Below, piece by piece: positions 9,801-17,503 of a DNA stretch of 48,439 nucleotides. A program made the translations under genes and the position numbers. How positions within the stretch are numbered: position 1 is the stretch's first letter; each line of letters starts with the position of its first letter. Location: the NCBI GenBank assembly GCA_001889965.1, contig MOEI01000013.1, positions 13,657 through 62,095 on the forward strand. Direction: 5' to 3'. The notes below the pieces were generated by a model. That model was not told the DNA's origin and ran no database searches. It saw only the letters and a program-made list of their open reading frames with translations. Source of the DNA: a bacterium CG10_46_32. Its GTDB lineage: Bacteria; Patescibacteriota; Patescibacteriia; UBA2169.

Positions 9801-9867
9801 CACTCGTTTCTACATGAGAGAACTTGCTGGAAATGGATTGTGTATACTTTTCAAAAAGGTCTTTCAT
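6817..9867 (-). CDS. Type ISP/IIG-like restriction-modification fusion: nuclease, N6-adenine methylase and specificity domains
   Basis: About 1016 aa from ATG 9867 (a TTG at 9897 is in frame but less likely; GAGGAG sits immediately before the ATG). An N-terminal nuclease-like region has PDFVVIKHGIPIVYIEAKD (about residues 58-75), a PD-(D/E)xK pattern. A helical part follows, then KKMGAYYTPLPVVQFIV, the SAM motif VLDPAVGTGTFISDV (near residue 372) and the catalytic VGNPPYSVSS (near 497). The C-terminal third (VQYRPFDYQWIYYDP, SRPADKV, FISSRQ) resembles the specificity domain of type ISP enzymes such as LlaBIII. Those are about 1,570 aa and carry a helicase-type ATPase; none is visible here, so cleavage would not need translocation. 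It is first in the operon with SIR2 and DUF262. The 38-bp repeat lies 34 bp upstream of the start. Confidence 0.87.
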   Translation of the reverse strand: MKDLFEKYTQSISSKFSHVETSEMGYRADFEVLLKGIFESIKVERIDHDAKAKEGNKPDFVVIKHGIPIVYIEAKDIGVSLDKVEKSEQMKRYYGYANLVLTDYVEFRFYRNGVRYEEPIKIAEYNVKSRTITAIPEQYEHVAKTLLDFAQSHKEPIRSGAHLAKIMGGKAQRIRDNVRQVLASKSDKSAELERVYETIKKLLVHDLTTDKFADMYAQTLVYGLFAARYEDKTAKDFTRQEARDLIPKSNPLLRHFFDHIVGPNFDKRLEYIVNELCEVFSHADIRELMKQYYNLDLWGKTRTGPDPVIHFYEDFLKEYDEDLRKKMGAYYTPLPVVQFIVRSVDRLLEKEFGLAAGLADTSKTDNGTHRVQVLDPAVGTGTFISDVIGKIYTRIKKAKQEGRWPAYVHHDLLPRVHGFELMMAPYTIAHLKLAIAFKETKFKYFNDRLGIYLTNSLEGGVVQEELFAGFGLAQSIADESKAADEIKNKKPIMVVVGNPPYSVSSQNKGKWIQALIQDYKKDLGEKKINLDDDYIKFIRFAEHFIEKNKTGIVAMITNNSFIDGITHRQMRKHLLETFDDIYILDLHGNSKKKEKAPDGGKDENVFDIQQGVSISIFVRKSENKKGLGVVHYAEFFGKREYKFDALNESDIDSVKWQKLDYTKPYYFFVPKDFGLEEEYKKGFAVDELFPISNSGVKTDRDLLFIDIDKTELEKRIQKLLSNDYDSSFKSTYRVIDSSGYKLTERLKGKLFEEDYIQPVQYRPFDYQWIYYDPQLISRPADKVLSHIVGKHNVAFISSRQFGGGKHFICFCTKNITEISSQPYAPYTLFPIYIYSKDGTRTINFKKEIVDEIEKIVGKTEPEDIFDYIYAILHSPSYREKYKEFLKIDFPRVPYPKDAQQFKALIVLGKELRELHLLESPKVNQFITTFPESGSNVVEKPTPKDGRVYINKEQYFGDVPEEAWNFYIGGYQPAQKWLKDRKGRELANADIEHYQKMIVALVETGRIMGEVDKVMGE

Positions 9868-9901
9868 ACTCCTCAACAGTACCCCTTTTTGGCCCAAAAA
9901 T

Positions 9902-9939
9902 CAACCACGCCTAAACACGCCACCCGGTTGGCGTGTTTA
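9902..9939. repeat. 38-bp hairpin-forming direct repeat, copy 2 (defence-cassette boundary)
   Basis: Identical over 38 bases and in the same orientation as 3020-3057; here the core stem is 10 bp (TAAACACGCC / GGCGTGTTTA). It sits between the toxin stop codon (9941-9943) and the start of the restriction fusion. With copy 1 it brackets about 6.9 kb. Confidence 0.9.
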
Positions 9940-9940
9940 A

Positions 9941-10198
9941 TTACGGCCGCTTAAGGATGTCGTGCGTTCCGATTCGGCGCAATTTACAGAGGTCGCCGAT
10001 AATCTCGAATGTAAACCGATAATCGCGGGTAATGCGGGCCTCCCAAACATTGCCGCGGCCTTCCATCTTTTTTACACGAAGAGAAGGGTGGCGCGGATTC
10101 TCCAAAAAGAGAGCGAGCTTTTGTGTGGCGCGCTCTTGCATGGTTTTGGGTAAAGCGGTAAATTCCCGGATAAATTGCGGATCGCGAGCAACCCTCAT
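9941..10198 (-). CDS. RelE/ParE family toxin
   Basis: An 85-aa basic protein with the RelE/ParE fold pattern: an N-terminal FIREFTALPKTMQERATQKLALFLENP helical pair, then beta strands with VWEARITRDYRFTFEI and a C-terminal LRRIGTHDILKRP. Family members cleave mRNA at the ribosome or inhibit gyrase; which applies cannot be told from sequence. The conserved core arginines (ITRDYR) and the terminal H-D pattern are present, so it is probably functional. Its ATG overlaps the antitoxin stop as ATGA, the usual coupling in toxin-antitoxin pairs. The stop codon lies 2 bp from the second 38-bp repeat. Confidence 0.85.
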   Translation of the reverse strand: MRVARDPQFIREFTALPKTMQERATQKLALFLENPRHPSLRVKKMEGRGNVWEARITRDYRFTFEIIGDLCKLRRIGTHDILKRP

Positions 10199-10638
10199 AG
10201 GGACTTGAGTGACGCAATAAAGTCATCGGCACTCTCGAATACCTCGTAATTGCCGTTCTTGTAGTCAGCCTCTACCTCGCGCTCGCCCTCCTGCCAGCTC
10301 TCCAGCCACCACCACCGCTGGTCCTCGGCGATAAGCCCGGCCTTGGACGCGGCATGTACCTCCTCCTCGGTAAGGCCTCGGGAATTGGCCCAGTCAGCAT
10401 TAATGGCGGTGATTTTCTTTTGTGCCCGCAAAAGAGCCTGTTGCTCTTTGGATGAAAGCCGGGGGGATGGAGCCGCGGAAACAACGCGGCGGGGCATAAT
10501 AATGCCGCGGCCGCCTTCCACATCAATCTCCAAAAAATCGCCTTCGGACAAGCCCAGCCGATCTCGAACGCGCTTGGGAAGCGTAATCTGGCCTTTTTGC
10601 TTAAGCCGTGTTAAGGACGCCGGTGATGCGTGATGCAT
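10195..10638 (-). CDS. AbrB/MazE-type antitoxin with long C-terminal region
   Basis: 147 aa. Residues about 8-50 form a SpoVT/AbrB DNA-binding domain: LTRLKQKGQITLPKRVRDRLGLSEGDFLEIDVEGGRGIIMPRR. The remainder is Ala/Glu-rich and helical and ends in a segment with acidic and aromatic residues (YEVFESADDFIASLKSL) that likely wraps the toxin. It neutralises the downstream toxin and should repress its own promoter, where two palindromes are visible. It is longer than typical MazE/AbrB antitoxins (about 80 aa). Pairing of an AbrB-domain antitoxin with a RelE-fold toxin is known, and the four-base gene overlap supports it. Confidence 0.85.
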   Translation of the reverse strand: MHHASPASLTRLKQKGQITLPKRVRDRLGLSEGDFLEIDVEGGRGIIMPRRVVSAAPSPRLSSKEQQALLRAQKKITAINADWANSRGLTEEEVHAASKAGLIAEDQRWWWLESWQEGEREVEADYKNGNYEVFESADDFIASLKSL

Positions 10639-10644
10639 AGTGAT

Positions 10645-10697
10645 AAAGTGTTACTTTCTTACTTTAGTAAAGTAGCACATGTATATAACGCAGTCAA
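10645..10697 (-). promoter_or_regulatory. Toxin-antitoxin promoter with two palindromic operators
   Basis: On the minus strand TTGACT (10692-10697), a 17-bp spacer and an extended -10, TGC-TACTTT (10669-10674), are visible. A perfect palindrome TACTTTA-G-TAAAGTA (10660-10674) covers the -10, and a second with the same half-site, AAAGT-GTT-ACTTT (10645-10657), lies between it and the antitoxin ATG. This is the layout expected for autorepression by the AbrB-type antitoxin. Confidence 0.7.
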
Positions 10698-10699
10698 AC

Positions 10700-12328
10700 T
10701 TACAGCATAATCGCAAGCACAAGTACCGCAATCAACCCAAGGCCTGATATAATATGTTTAGGATGCTGTTTTTTGATTTCAATGAATATCATCAGCAATA
10801 ATGATGCCACTACGAAACTAAGTAGTATTTTAAAATATAATGAACTCACGATTACCAATGAATGAATAATGCCGGAATCCTGCTGGCGTATAAAAAAATA
10901 TTGGCTAGTCAATGAGGGCTTTACCGGCACAATACGGTCCCACGAAATGTCTGCGATGATGGTGGCGCCAGACGCATCGCGCGCTTCCAATACCGGAAGA
11001 ACCACGGGATTAAAAATCTGTGTTTCATCATTTTCAAAAATAATGGTGCTGCCTGTCCATAACCATGGATCTGTTGAATCTTGAAAAAGCTCAATATGAT
11101 TATTATTAAACGTAACCATGGCGCTTGTGGCGCCCGTAATACGCACTTCAGCCCATACTGCTGTTCCACCATCCTCATCTGCGGCAGCAGCATATACTTT
11201 ACTTGCAGATTCATCTATAGATAACACTTCCATAGCTGGTTCTGGTTCAGATAGTAGCTCGGGTTCTGGTAATGCAGGCTCTTCTTTGATTGGAGGAGCA
11301 TTCTCAACAACACCAAGCGTACGCTCGTCGGGTGCTGGCGCTACAGGAGCAACAACTACAGGATCCGGCAAGGGAGTTTTTTCGGTTTGAGGCGCATGTG
11401 GCGGAACAGAAGGCACTGGAGTCTCTGTCGCCAAATGTTGTTCAGGATTTGGTTGTTCAGAATTTGCTGAAGCACTGAATTGCGGCGCCGCTACAGCAGG
11501 AATGTGCTCCAAAGGCGCTGCAGGTGCGCCAAAACCTACACCAAAATACTGGGCCACTAATGTGGTATCGCTGTTATTAAATGGCCCGCTCACCATGCCA
11601 ACGCCAATATCTTTGTAGTCCGCATCAATAAGATTCGCGTAGTGTGTTGGGCTTTTTACCCACGCATTTACCACTGATTCAGCATCCGCAAATCCCATAG
11701 CAAGATTTTCACCAGCCACAATATACGAGTATCCCGTATCCGCCAAAAAACTGGAAAGACTTTTTTTGCTCGGGCTTACATGCGCAAAGTATTGCCCAAT
11801 AAGCATGTCCTGCGCCTTATTGAATGCCGCTTGGTTCAAAAACGGGTTTTCTACAAGATCCGGTGCGCCTAAGTTTCGACGAACCACGTTCGTAAGCTGA
11901 ATAACCCGCTGCTGCTGCTCAAGCAAAACATCAGGCGTAAGCCACGCAGTGGCTGGAAGCGCGAGTATGCACAAAACGACAACGGTTTTGACGACAATCA
12001 CGCTGCCTGCGTGAAATAACACGCGCTTCAGATGCAGTGCGCTCGGATGGTAGTTGTTCCCTTTATGTGGAATAAACAAATCACGCAGCTTTCCGCGTCC
12101 CAATGGATTGCGTCCACGCTTCACCTCTTCACCGTCGGCTATACCGTCCCCGTCCGTGTCCGGATTGTTTGGATTTGTTCCGTACACATTCACTTCTTGG
12201 TAATCGCCGAGCCCGTCGCCATCGGTATCCTGGGATTTCGGATTGGTGCCTAAATCGCGCTCTTGCGCATCCGAAAGCCCGTCCGCATCCGAATCGTTAA
12301 AATCATACTGTTTCTTTCGTTTTGCCAT
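10700..12328 (-). CDS. CAP (SCP/PR-1) domain membrane protein with N-terminal thrombospondin-type-3 calcium repeats
   Basis: 542 aa. Residues 9-75 hold three DxDxDG calcium-binding repeats (DSDADGLSDAQE, DTDGDGLGDYQE, DTDGDGIADGEE). A basic stretch precedes a membrane helix at about 107-128. The CAP domain follows (about 140-270), with HVSPSKKSLSSFLADTGYSYIVAGENLAMGF and VVNAWVKSPTHYANLIDADYKDIGVGM; the conserved His and Glu residues are present. A Pro/Glu-rich linker (about 290-390), a beta-rich segment and one or two C-terminal membrane helices (about 480-542) complete it. The basic residues before the first helix predict that the calcium repeats stay in the cytoplasm, which is unusual. Exact function is unknown; bacterial CAP proteins are mostly uncharacterised surface proteins. 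Confidence 0.85.
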   Translation of the reverse strand: MAKRKKQYDFNDSDADGLSDAQERDLGTNPKSQDTDGDGLGDYQEVNVYGTNPNNPDTDGDGIADGEEVKRGRNPLGRGKLRDLFIPHKGNNYHPSALHLKRVLFHAGSVIVVKTVVVLCILALPATAWLTPDVLLEQQQRVIQLTNVVRRNLGAPDLVENPFLNQAAFNKAQDMLIGQYFAHVSPSKKSLSSFLADTGYSYIVAGENLAMGFADAESVVNAWVKSPTHYANLIDADYKDIGVGMVSGPFNNSDTTLVAQYFGVGFGAPAAPLEHIPAVAAPQFSASANSEQPNPEQHLATETPVPSVPPHAPQTEKTPLPDPVVVAPVAPAPDERTLGVVENAPPIKEEPALPEPELLSEPEPAMEVLSIDESASKVYAAAADEDGGTAVWAEVRITGATSAMVTFNNNHIELFQDSTDPWLWTGSTIIFENDETQIFNPVVLPVLEARDASGATIIADISWDRIVPVKPSLTSQYFFIRQQDSGIIHSLVIVSSLYFKILLSFVVASLLLMIFIEIKKQHPKHIISGLGLIAVLVLAIML

Positions 12329-12341
12329 ATATCTTTACATA

Positions 12342-12370
12342 ACTATACGCCAAAAATTACCAAAAAGCAA
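12342..12370 (-). promoter_or_regulatory. Promoter of the CAP-domain gene
   Basis: TTGCTT (12365-12370), 17-bp spacer, TATAGT (12342-12347) on the minus strand, placed between the groEL terminator and the ATG at 12328. The predicted 5' leader is only 6-8 nt. Confidence 0.55.
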
Positions 12371-12372
12371 CC

Positions 12373-12402
12373 TAAAAGGAGCCGCATGTGCGGCTCCTTT
12401 TA
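12373..12402 (-). terminator. Intrinsic terminator after groEL
   Basis: A 14-bp perfect stem, TAAAAGGAGCCGCA / TGCGGCTCCTTTTA, with a tiny loop, followed on the minus strand by further T-rich sequence. It lies 109 bp beyond the groEL stop and ahead of the CAP-gene promoter. The A and T flanks would let it work in both directions. Confidence 0.85.
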
Positions 12403-12510
12403 AAATCCTGATTCCGTTTCGCAGCGTCGAATTCACTTCGCGCTGCGAAACACCCTGGAAGGAGGTGTGTGAGGGGGAAAACCCTCCTTAGGGTTTCACC
12501 CTCATTTCCC

Positions 12511-14277
<1,767 letters not shown>

Positions 14278-14568
14278 TTACTCAACAATGCCGACAATAT
14301 CGTTTTCGCTGATAACAAGTACTTCTTCACCATCTACCGTGATTTCATCCGGCGAGTACTTGCGGAATACGATCTTGTCTCCGACTTTTACGGACATAGG
14401 CGCAATCTCGCCAGAATCAAGCCGCTTGCCGGGCCCGACTGAAATTACTTCGCCTTGCTCCGGCTTTTCCTTATCGATGGTGTCTGGCAAAAAAATGCCG
14501 CTTTTGGTTGTTTCCTCGTTGCCAAGTGGTTTGACGATCACACGATCGCCGAGTGGTCTGATGTGCAT
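14278..14568 (-). CDS. groS: Co-chaperonin GroES (Hsp10)
   Basis: 96 aa. It caps the GroEL ring. Family features: MHIRPLGDRVIVKPLGNEE at the start, the mobile loop EETTKSGIFLPDT that docks on GroEL, GEVISVGPGKRLDSGE, VKVGDKIVFRKYSPDEI and the closing EEVLVISENDIVGIVE. It is the first gene of the operon, transcribed from a strong promoter with a CIRCE operator in the leader. Confidence 0.97.
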   Translation of the reverse strand: MHIRPLGDRVIVKPLGNEETTKSGIFLPDTIDKEKPEQGEVISVGPGKRLDSGEIAPMSVKVGDKIVFRKYSPDEITVDGEEVLVISENDIVGIVE

Positions 14569-14603
14569 AGTGTTATTTAGTATTAAATGTTATTTAAAAG
14601 CTA

Positions 14604-14630
14604 TTATCACTCATATATATAGAGTGATAA
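14604..14630 (-). promoter_or_regulatory. CIRCE operator (HrcA-binding site) of groES-groEL
   Basis: TTATCACTC, nine bases, GAGTGATAA: a perfect 9-9-9 inverted repeat differing from the CIRCE consensus (TTAGCACTC-N9-GAGTGCTAA) at one symmetric position. It lies in the 5' leader just downstream of the -10 box. It predicts an HrcA repressor elsewhere in the genome; none is in this window. Confidence 0.93.
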
Positions 14631-14647
14631 TTACGCTGTAGTACTCT

Positions 14648-14675
14648 ATTTTACTAAATATATCGGCTTTGTCAA
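14648..14675 (-). promoter_or_regulatory. Sigma-70-type promoter of groES-groEL
   Basis: TTGACA (14670-14675), 16-bp spacer, TAAAAT (14648-14653) on the minus strand, followed 17 bp later by the CIRCE element. Confidence 0.8.
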
Positions 14676-14734
14676 GCCTTTTTAAATCCCCTTCCTTAAA
14701 GAAAATAGATGGAATGATTTTTTGAAAAAAATGA

Positions 14735-14761
14735 AGCCCCCAAGTCGTAGACAAGGGGGCT
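14735..14761 (-). terminator. Intrinsic terminator after the O-antigen-ligase-like gene
   Basis: On the minus strand AGCCCCC / GGGGGCT pairs and is followed by TTCATTTTTTT. A second hairpin, GGGCTTCG / CGAAGCCC, lies just before it (about 14767-14787). Together they separate the gene ending at 14814 from the groES promoter. Confidence 0.8.
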
Positions 14762-14813
14762 CTAATGGGCTTCGCTAGACGAAGCCCGAGAAATACCGCA
14801 TGGGCACCGACCT

Positions 14814-16181
14814 TTAACTTTTCCCTAATTTAAGCCAAAAAATACCCATATATACTGCTCCCATCATCATGCCTGAATACACAGACCAGAGATAATGGTC
14901 AAATAAAGCAATGATGATAAAAGGGAGCAAAAATACCCCTGCTGACAGCCGATTATATCCTTCAACTCCGTTCCTCGCCGAGTACGGCGAGTCACTTCGT
15001 TCAGGATGACGGCGGAAAAACGACAAAAAGAACCCCGTTATCACAATACCTCCGATGATACCCAGCTCCGCGAGCACCAAAAGCGGTATATTATGCACGG
15101 GCTGATAGTAGTATGCCGGCTGATTCGCATCAAGCTGATCGTGAACCGCTAACCCATAGTTCCCTATGCCGGTTCCAAGAAGGCGGTTTTTTGATAGTAC
15201 GTCCCAGCTTTGCGCGAGTGATGCCCCTCGCTCTTGGGATGATTTTATTTCCAGCCGGTTTTGCCCAATTATGCGTGATGTTAATTGGTCGGGAAACATT
15301 AATCCAAACAAAATCACCACTGCAATCCCTATGCCGACAAATACAAACGCGTAAGATCTGAATACTTTTTCCTTTGCGGACACAACAATAAAAATTGCAA
15401 GGCCAGCGCACGCCGCAATCCATGCGCTGCGGGAATAGGTAGCAAGCAAACCAAACAGCGCCACCACAAACACCAAATAACGAATAGCAAACCGCATAAT
15501 TGTGGTCCTGTCTTTGGCGCCACGAGATTCCACTACAAGGCTGCGCGTTGCCGCAGCAACCGACATCAAAGAAAGCGCGAGCCAACCGCCCAAAATATTC
15601 GGATGCGAAAATGTGCCATACGGCCGCAGCCAGCGGCTCTGCGCAGTCTCCACTACAGAAGCACCCAGCATGTCCGCGCTCTGATGTGCCATGCCAAAAA
15701 AAGTGGACGCAGGAACAATCTGCAGAAAAGATTGCGCGATACCGATTGTTGCCTGAACAAAACCAGAAAAAATAATCGCCCAAAGCACATTATTAAAAGG
15801 AACAACACGCGAACTGACAATTAAAAAAACTACTCCCGCTTCAATCAGCATAGTCCAGTGCTCAAGCCCGACACTGCGGTCGTGAGACCAAATAATGGAA
15901 AGCCCAGACCACGCAACCAATACGGCGAGCATGCCGAGCGGAGAATACAATGTGCGCACGGAAAAACTCGGAGTCTTTTGTCGTATGGCAACCATGACGC
16001 GTGCGATAATCGCAATCAGCACAATAAACAACAGCGCTTCTGTTGCGTAGAGCGATTGCGTTCCATACTCCCAGTACTCTCCATTGATTGAGCCGGGAAC
16101 TAACATCAACCGCGCCTGCCACGGAATGAGGAAGATGAATAATAGTATGCCGTATTGGATTATTTTGTTTAGTATATTCAT
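14814..16181 (-). CDS. O-antigen ligase / polymerase-like membrane protein (Wzy_C family)
   Basis: About 455 aa from ATG 16181 (a GTG at 16205 is in frame but starts in repeat sequence). It is a polytopic membrane protein with about 10-12 hydrophobic helices. The family signature is the large external loop: RWLRPYGTFSHPNILGGWLAL, then TYSRSAWIAA and LLGTGIGNYGLAVHDQ with YYYQPVHNIPLLVLAELG. Relatives join or polymerise surface sugars (O-antigen ligase WaaL, polymerase Wzy, or glycosylation ligases); the acceptor here is unknown. A dispersed palindromic repeat has inserted in frame near the C-terminus (14956-15011), adding RHPERSDSPYSARNGVEGY between two membrane helices. No other polysaccharide genes are adjacent. 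Confidence 0.85.
   Translation of the reverse strand: MNILNKIIQYGILLFIFLIPWQARLMLVPGSINGEYWEYGTQSLYATEALLFIVLIAIIARVMVAIRQKTPSFSVRTLYSPLGMLAVLVAWSGLSIIWSHDRSVGLEHWTMLIEAGVVFLIVSSRVVPFNNVLWAIIFSGFVQATIGIAQSFLQIVPASTFFGMAHQSADMLGASVVETAQSRWLRPYGTFSHPNILGGWLALSLMSVAAATRSLVVESRGAKDRTTIMRFAIRYLVFVVALFGLLATYSRSAWIAACAGLAIFIVVSAKEKVFRSYAFVFVGIGIAVVILFGLMFPDQLTSRIIGQNRLEIKSSQERGASLAQSWDVLSKNRLLGTGIGNYGLAVHDQLDANQPAYYYQPVHNIPLLVLAELGIIGGIVITGFFLSFFRRHPERSDSPYSARNGVEGYNRLSAGVFLLPFIIIALFDHYLWSVYSGMMMGAVYMGIFWLKLGKS
14956..15011. repeat. Dispersed palindromic repeat inserted in frame in the ligase gene
   Basis: Carries the family pattern GTCATCCTGA-CG-AGTGA ... GGAGTTGAAGGATATA on the minus strand and encodes RHPERSDSPYSARNGVEG in a loop between predicted membrane helices. 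The reading frame is preserved. Confidence 0.75.
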
Positions 16182-16205
16182 AACTATATTTCCGTCATTC
16201 CCCAC

Positions 16206-16451
16206 GGCTTCGCCTCAAGACAGGATTTGAGCGAAGCGTACTCGCGGAGTATTTCCGTCATCTTGAGCGAAGCGTACTCGCGGAGTATTTCCGTCATCTT
16301 GAGCGAAGCGTACTCGCGGAGTCGAAAGATATAACATCATTAATATAAATTCACGCTATATCCTTCGACTGCACTCGTCGCTGAGTACATCGTCTCGTTC
16401 CGCTCAGGATGACGAAATAGAAAGCGTTGCTTCGCTACGCTCGCAATGACA
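16206..16451. repeat. Cluster of dispersed palindromic repeats, with 36-bp tandem units
   Basis: This gap holds repeats and no gene. From 16227 a 36-bp unit (starting TTGAGCGAAGCG, ending TTCCGTCATC) occurs 2.7 times head to tail (16227, 16263, 16299). The run CGTCATCTTGAGCG...GAGTCGAAAGATATA is matched in inverted orientation at about 16359-16416 (TATATCCTTCGACT...CCGCTCAGGATGACG), so the block could fold into a long hairpin. A partial GTCATTGCGAG-type copy at 16425-16451 supplies the last codons and the stop of the next gene. Confidence 0.8.
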
Positions 16452-17370
16452 ATAAAGCCTCGTACCGCTTAATAAATGATTCTAAATGTTCCACGCGGCG
16501 GTCGTTGGTGTGGAACTTCAAAATCCCCTCCTCCACGCGCACCCGAGTATCACGGTTTGCAAGGTCGCGGATTGCGGATGGAAATTTTTTCCATTGAATA
16601 TCACGCGCAAACGCGGTAAACGGCGCAAGCAATCGCTCGACAAACGGACGCAGGATTTCCCGGTGTTGTACCACTCGGCTCGGATGCGGTATGACGGGGT
16701 ACACGTTTGGCACTGTCGAAGAAAGCCAGGTGGCGTTTGCCGCCCAAAAGCGCTGGTACACTTCTCGCGCACTATAGATTGGATAAAAATTCGCAACCCA
16801 ATACGCAAAATCAATATCATTCTCGCCCATGCGCAGATTTCCAATATTCAAATGATCCTCATCAATAAACATGCTCAAGCAAATTTTTGGCGTACCCCCC
16901 GGTTGCCCTGGCCTGCGACGCAATGCAGATAACACAAGCAAGCAAAATAGCCGCGCCCACCATGTGCCTTTGGGCTTGGTAATAACCACCAGATCAATAT
17001 CACTTGTTTTGATTGCGTTTAAAAGCGCCATGGAATTGCAGACAAAAAGTCCGCGGACAAATGGTACATACGAAAGCAGGCGGATCAGGCGCCGTGACTG
17101 TTTGTATTTTTCTTCCGCAGCAAGAAAACGTGTATGTCTCGTATCAACAAGACGCTCGCGGCCGCGAGAATAAAAAAAAGCGTCCTTCCTCCGAATCGCC
17201 TTCGCAAGCAGGCGCCCCTCTTGGAGCGCGCGGTTCAATTCTACAAGCACAGAGGGCGCAGTTCGCCGCCCAAGCAATAAGCGATGTAATTCAAGAAGCG
17301 AAACAGGATACTCAAACACGTCAAAATAGGCAATCGTAGCTACAATAGATTTCTCAAGCTGGTCAGCCAT
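16435..17370 (-). CDS. Nucleotidyltransferase-fold protein of unknown role
   Basis: 311 aa. The N-terminal 90 residues look like a winged helix (IVATIAYFDVFEYPVSLLELHRLLLG). The central part has a nucleotidyltransferase-fold pattern: VPFVRGLFVCNSMALLNAIKTSDIDLVVITKP, where N-S and SDIDLVV stand in for the usual G-S...DxD. A second acidic pair occurs in LSMFIDEDHLNIG. Proteins of this arrangement are frequent in Patescibacteria next to cell-envelope genes; the substrate is unknown. It is upstream of, and codirectional with, the O-antigen-ligase-like gene. AGGGG precedes the ATG. The final residues (LSLRA) and the stop come from a GTCATTGCGAG-type repeat, so the original C-terminus was probably different. 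Confidence 0.65.
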   Translation of the reverse strand: MADQLEKSIVATIAYFDVFEYPVSLLELHRLLLGRRTAPSVLVELNRALQEGRLLAKAIRRKDAFFYSRGRERLVDTRHTRFLAAEEKYKQSRRLIRLLSYVPFVRGLFVCNSMALLNAIKTSDIDLVVITKPKGTWWARLFCLLVLSALRRRPGQPGGTPKICLSMFIDEDHLNIGNLRMGENDIDFAYWVANFYPIYSAREVYQRFWAANATWLSSTVPNVYPVIPHPSRVVQHREILRPFVERLLAPFTAFARDIQWKKFPSAIRDLANRDTRVRVEEGILKFHTNDRRVEHLESFIKRYEALLSLRA

Positions 17371-17503
17371 GCCCCTATGGTATCAAAAAACACGGCTCTG
17401 TGCCATGGTATGAGGGTGTGCAGGGGTTGTTAATTTTGTAACGAGAATGATGGAGCGATAGCTCCCCTTCGGAGTGAAAAAAATTTCGTACCCGAGAAAC
17501 CGC

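Noticed and set aside
16227-16322. CRISPR array
   Set aside because: The 36-bp units are directly adjacent with no spacers and belong to a dispersed palindromic repeat family; no cas genes are present.
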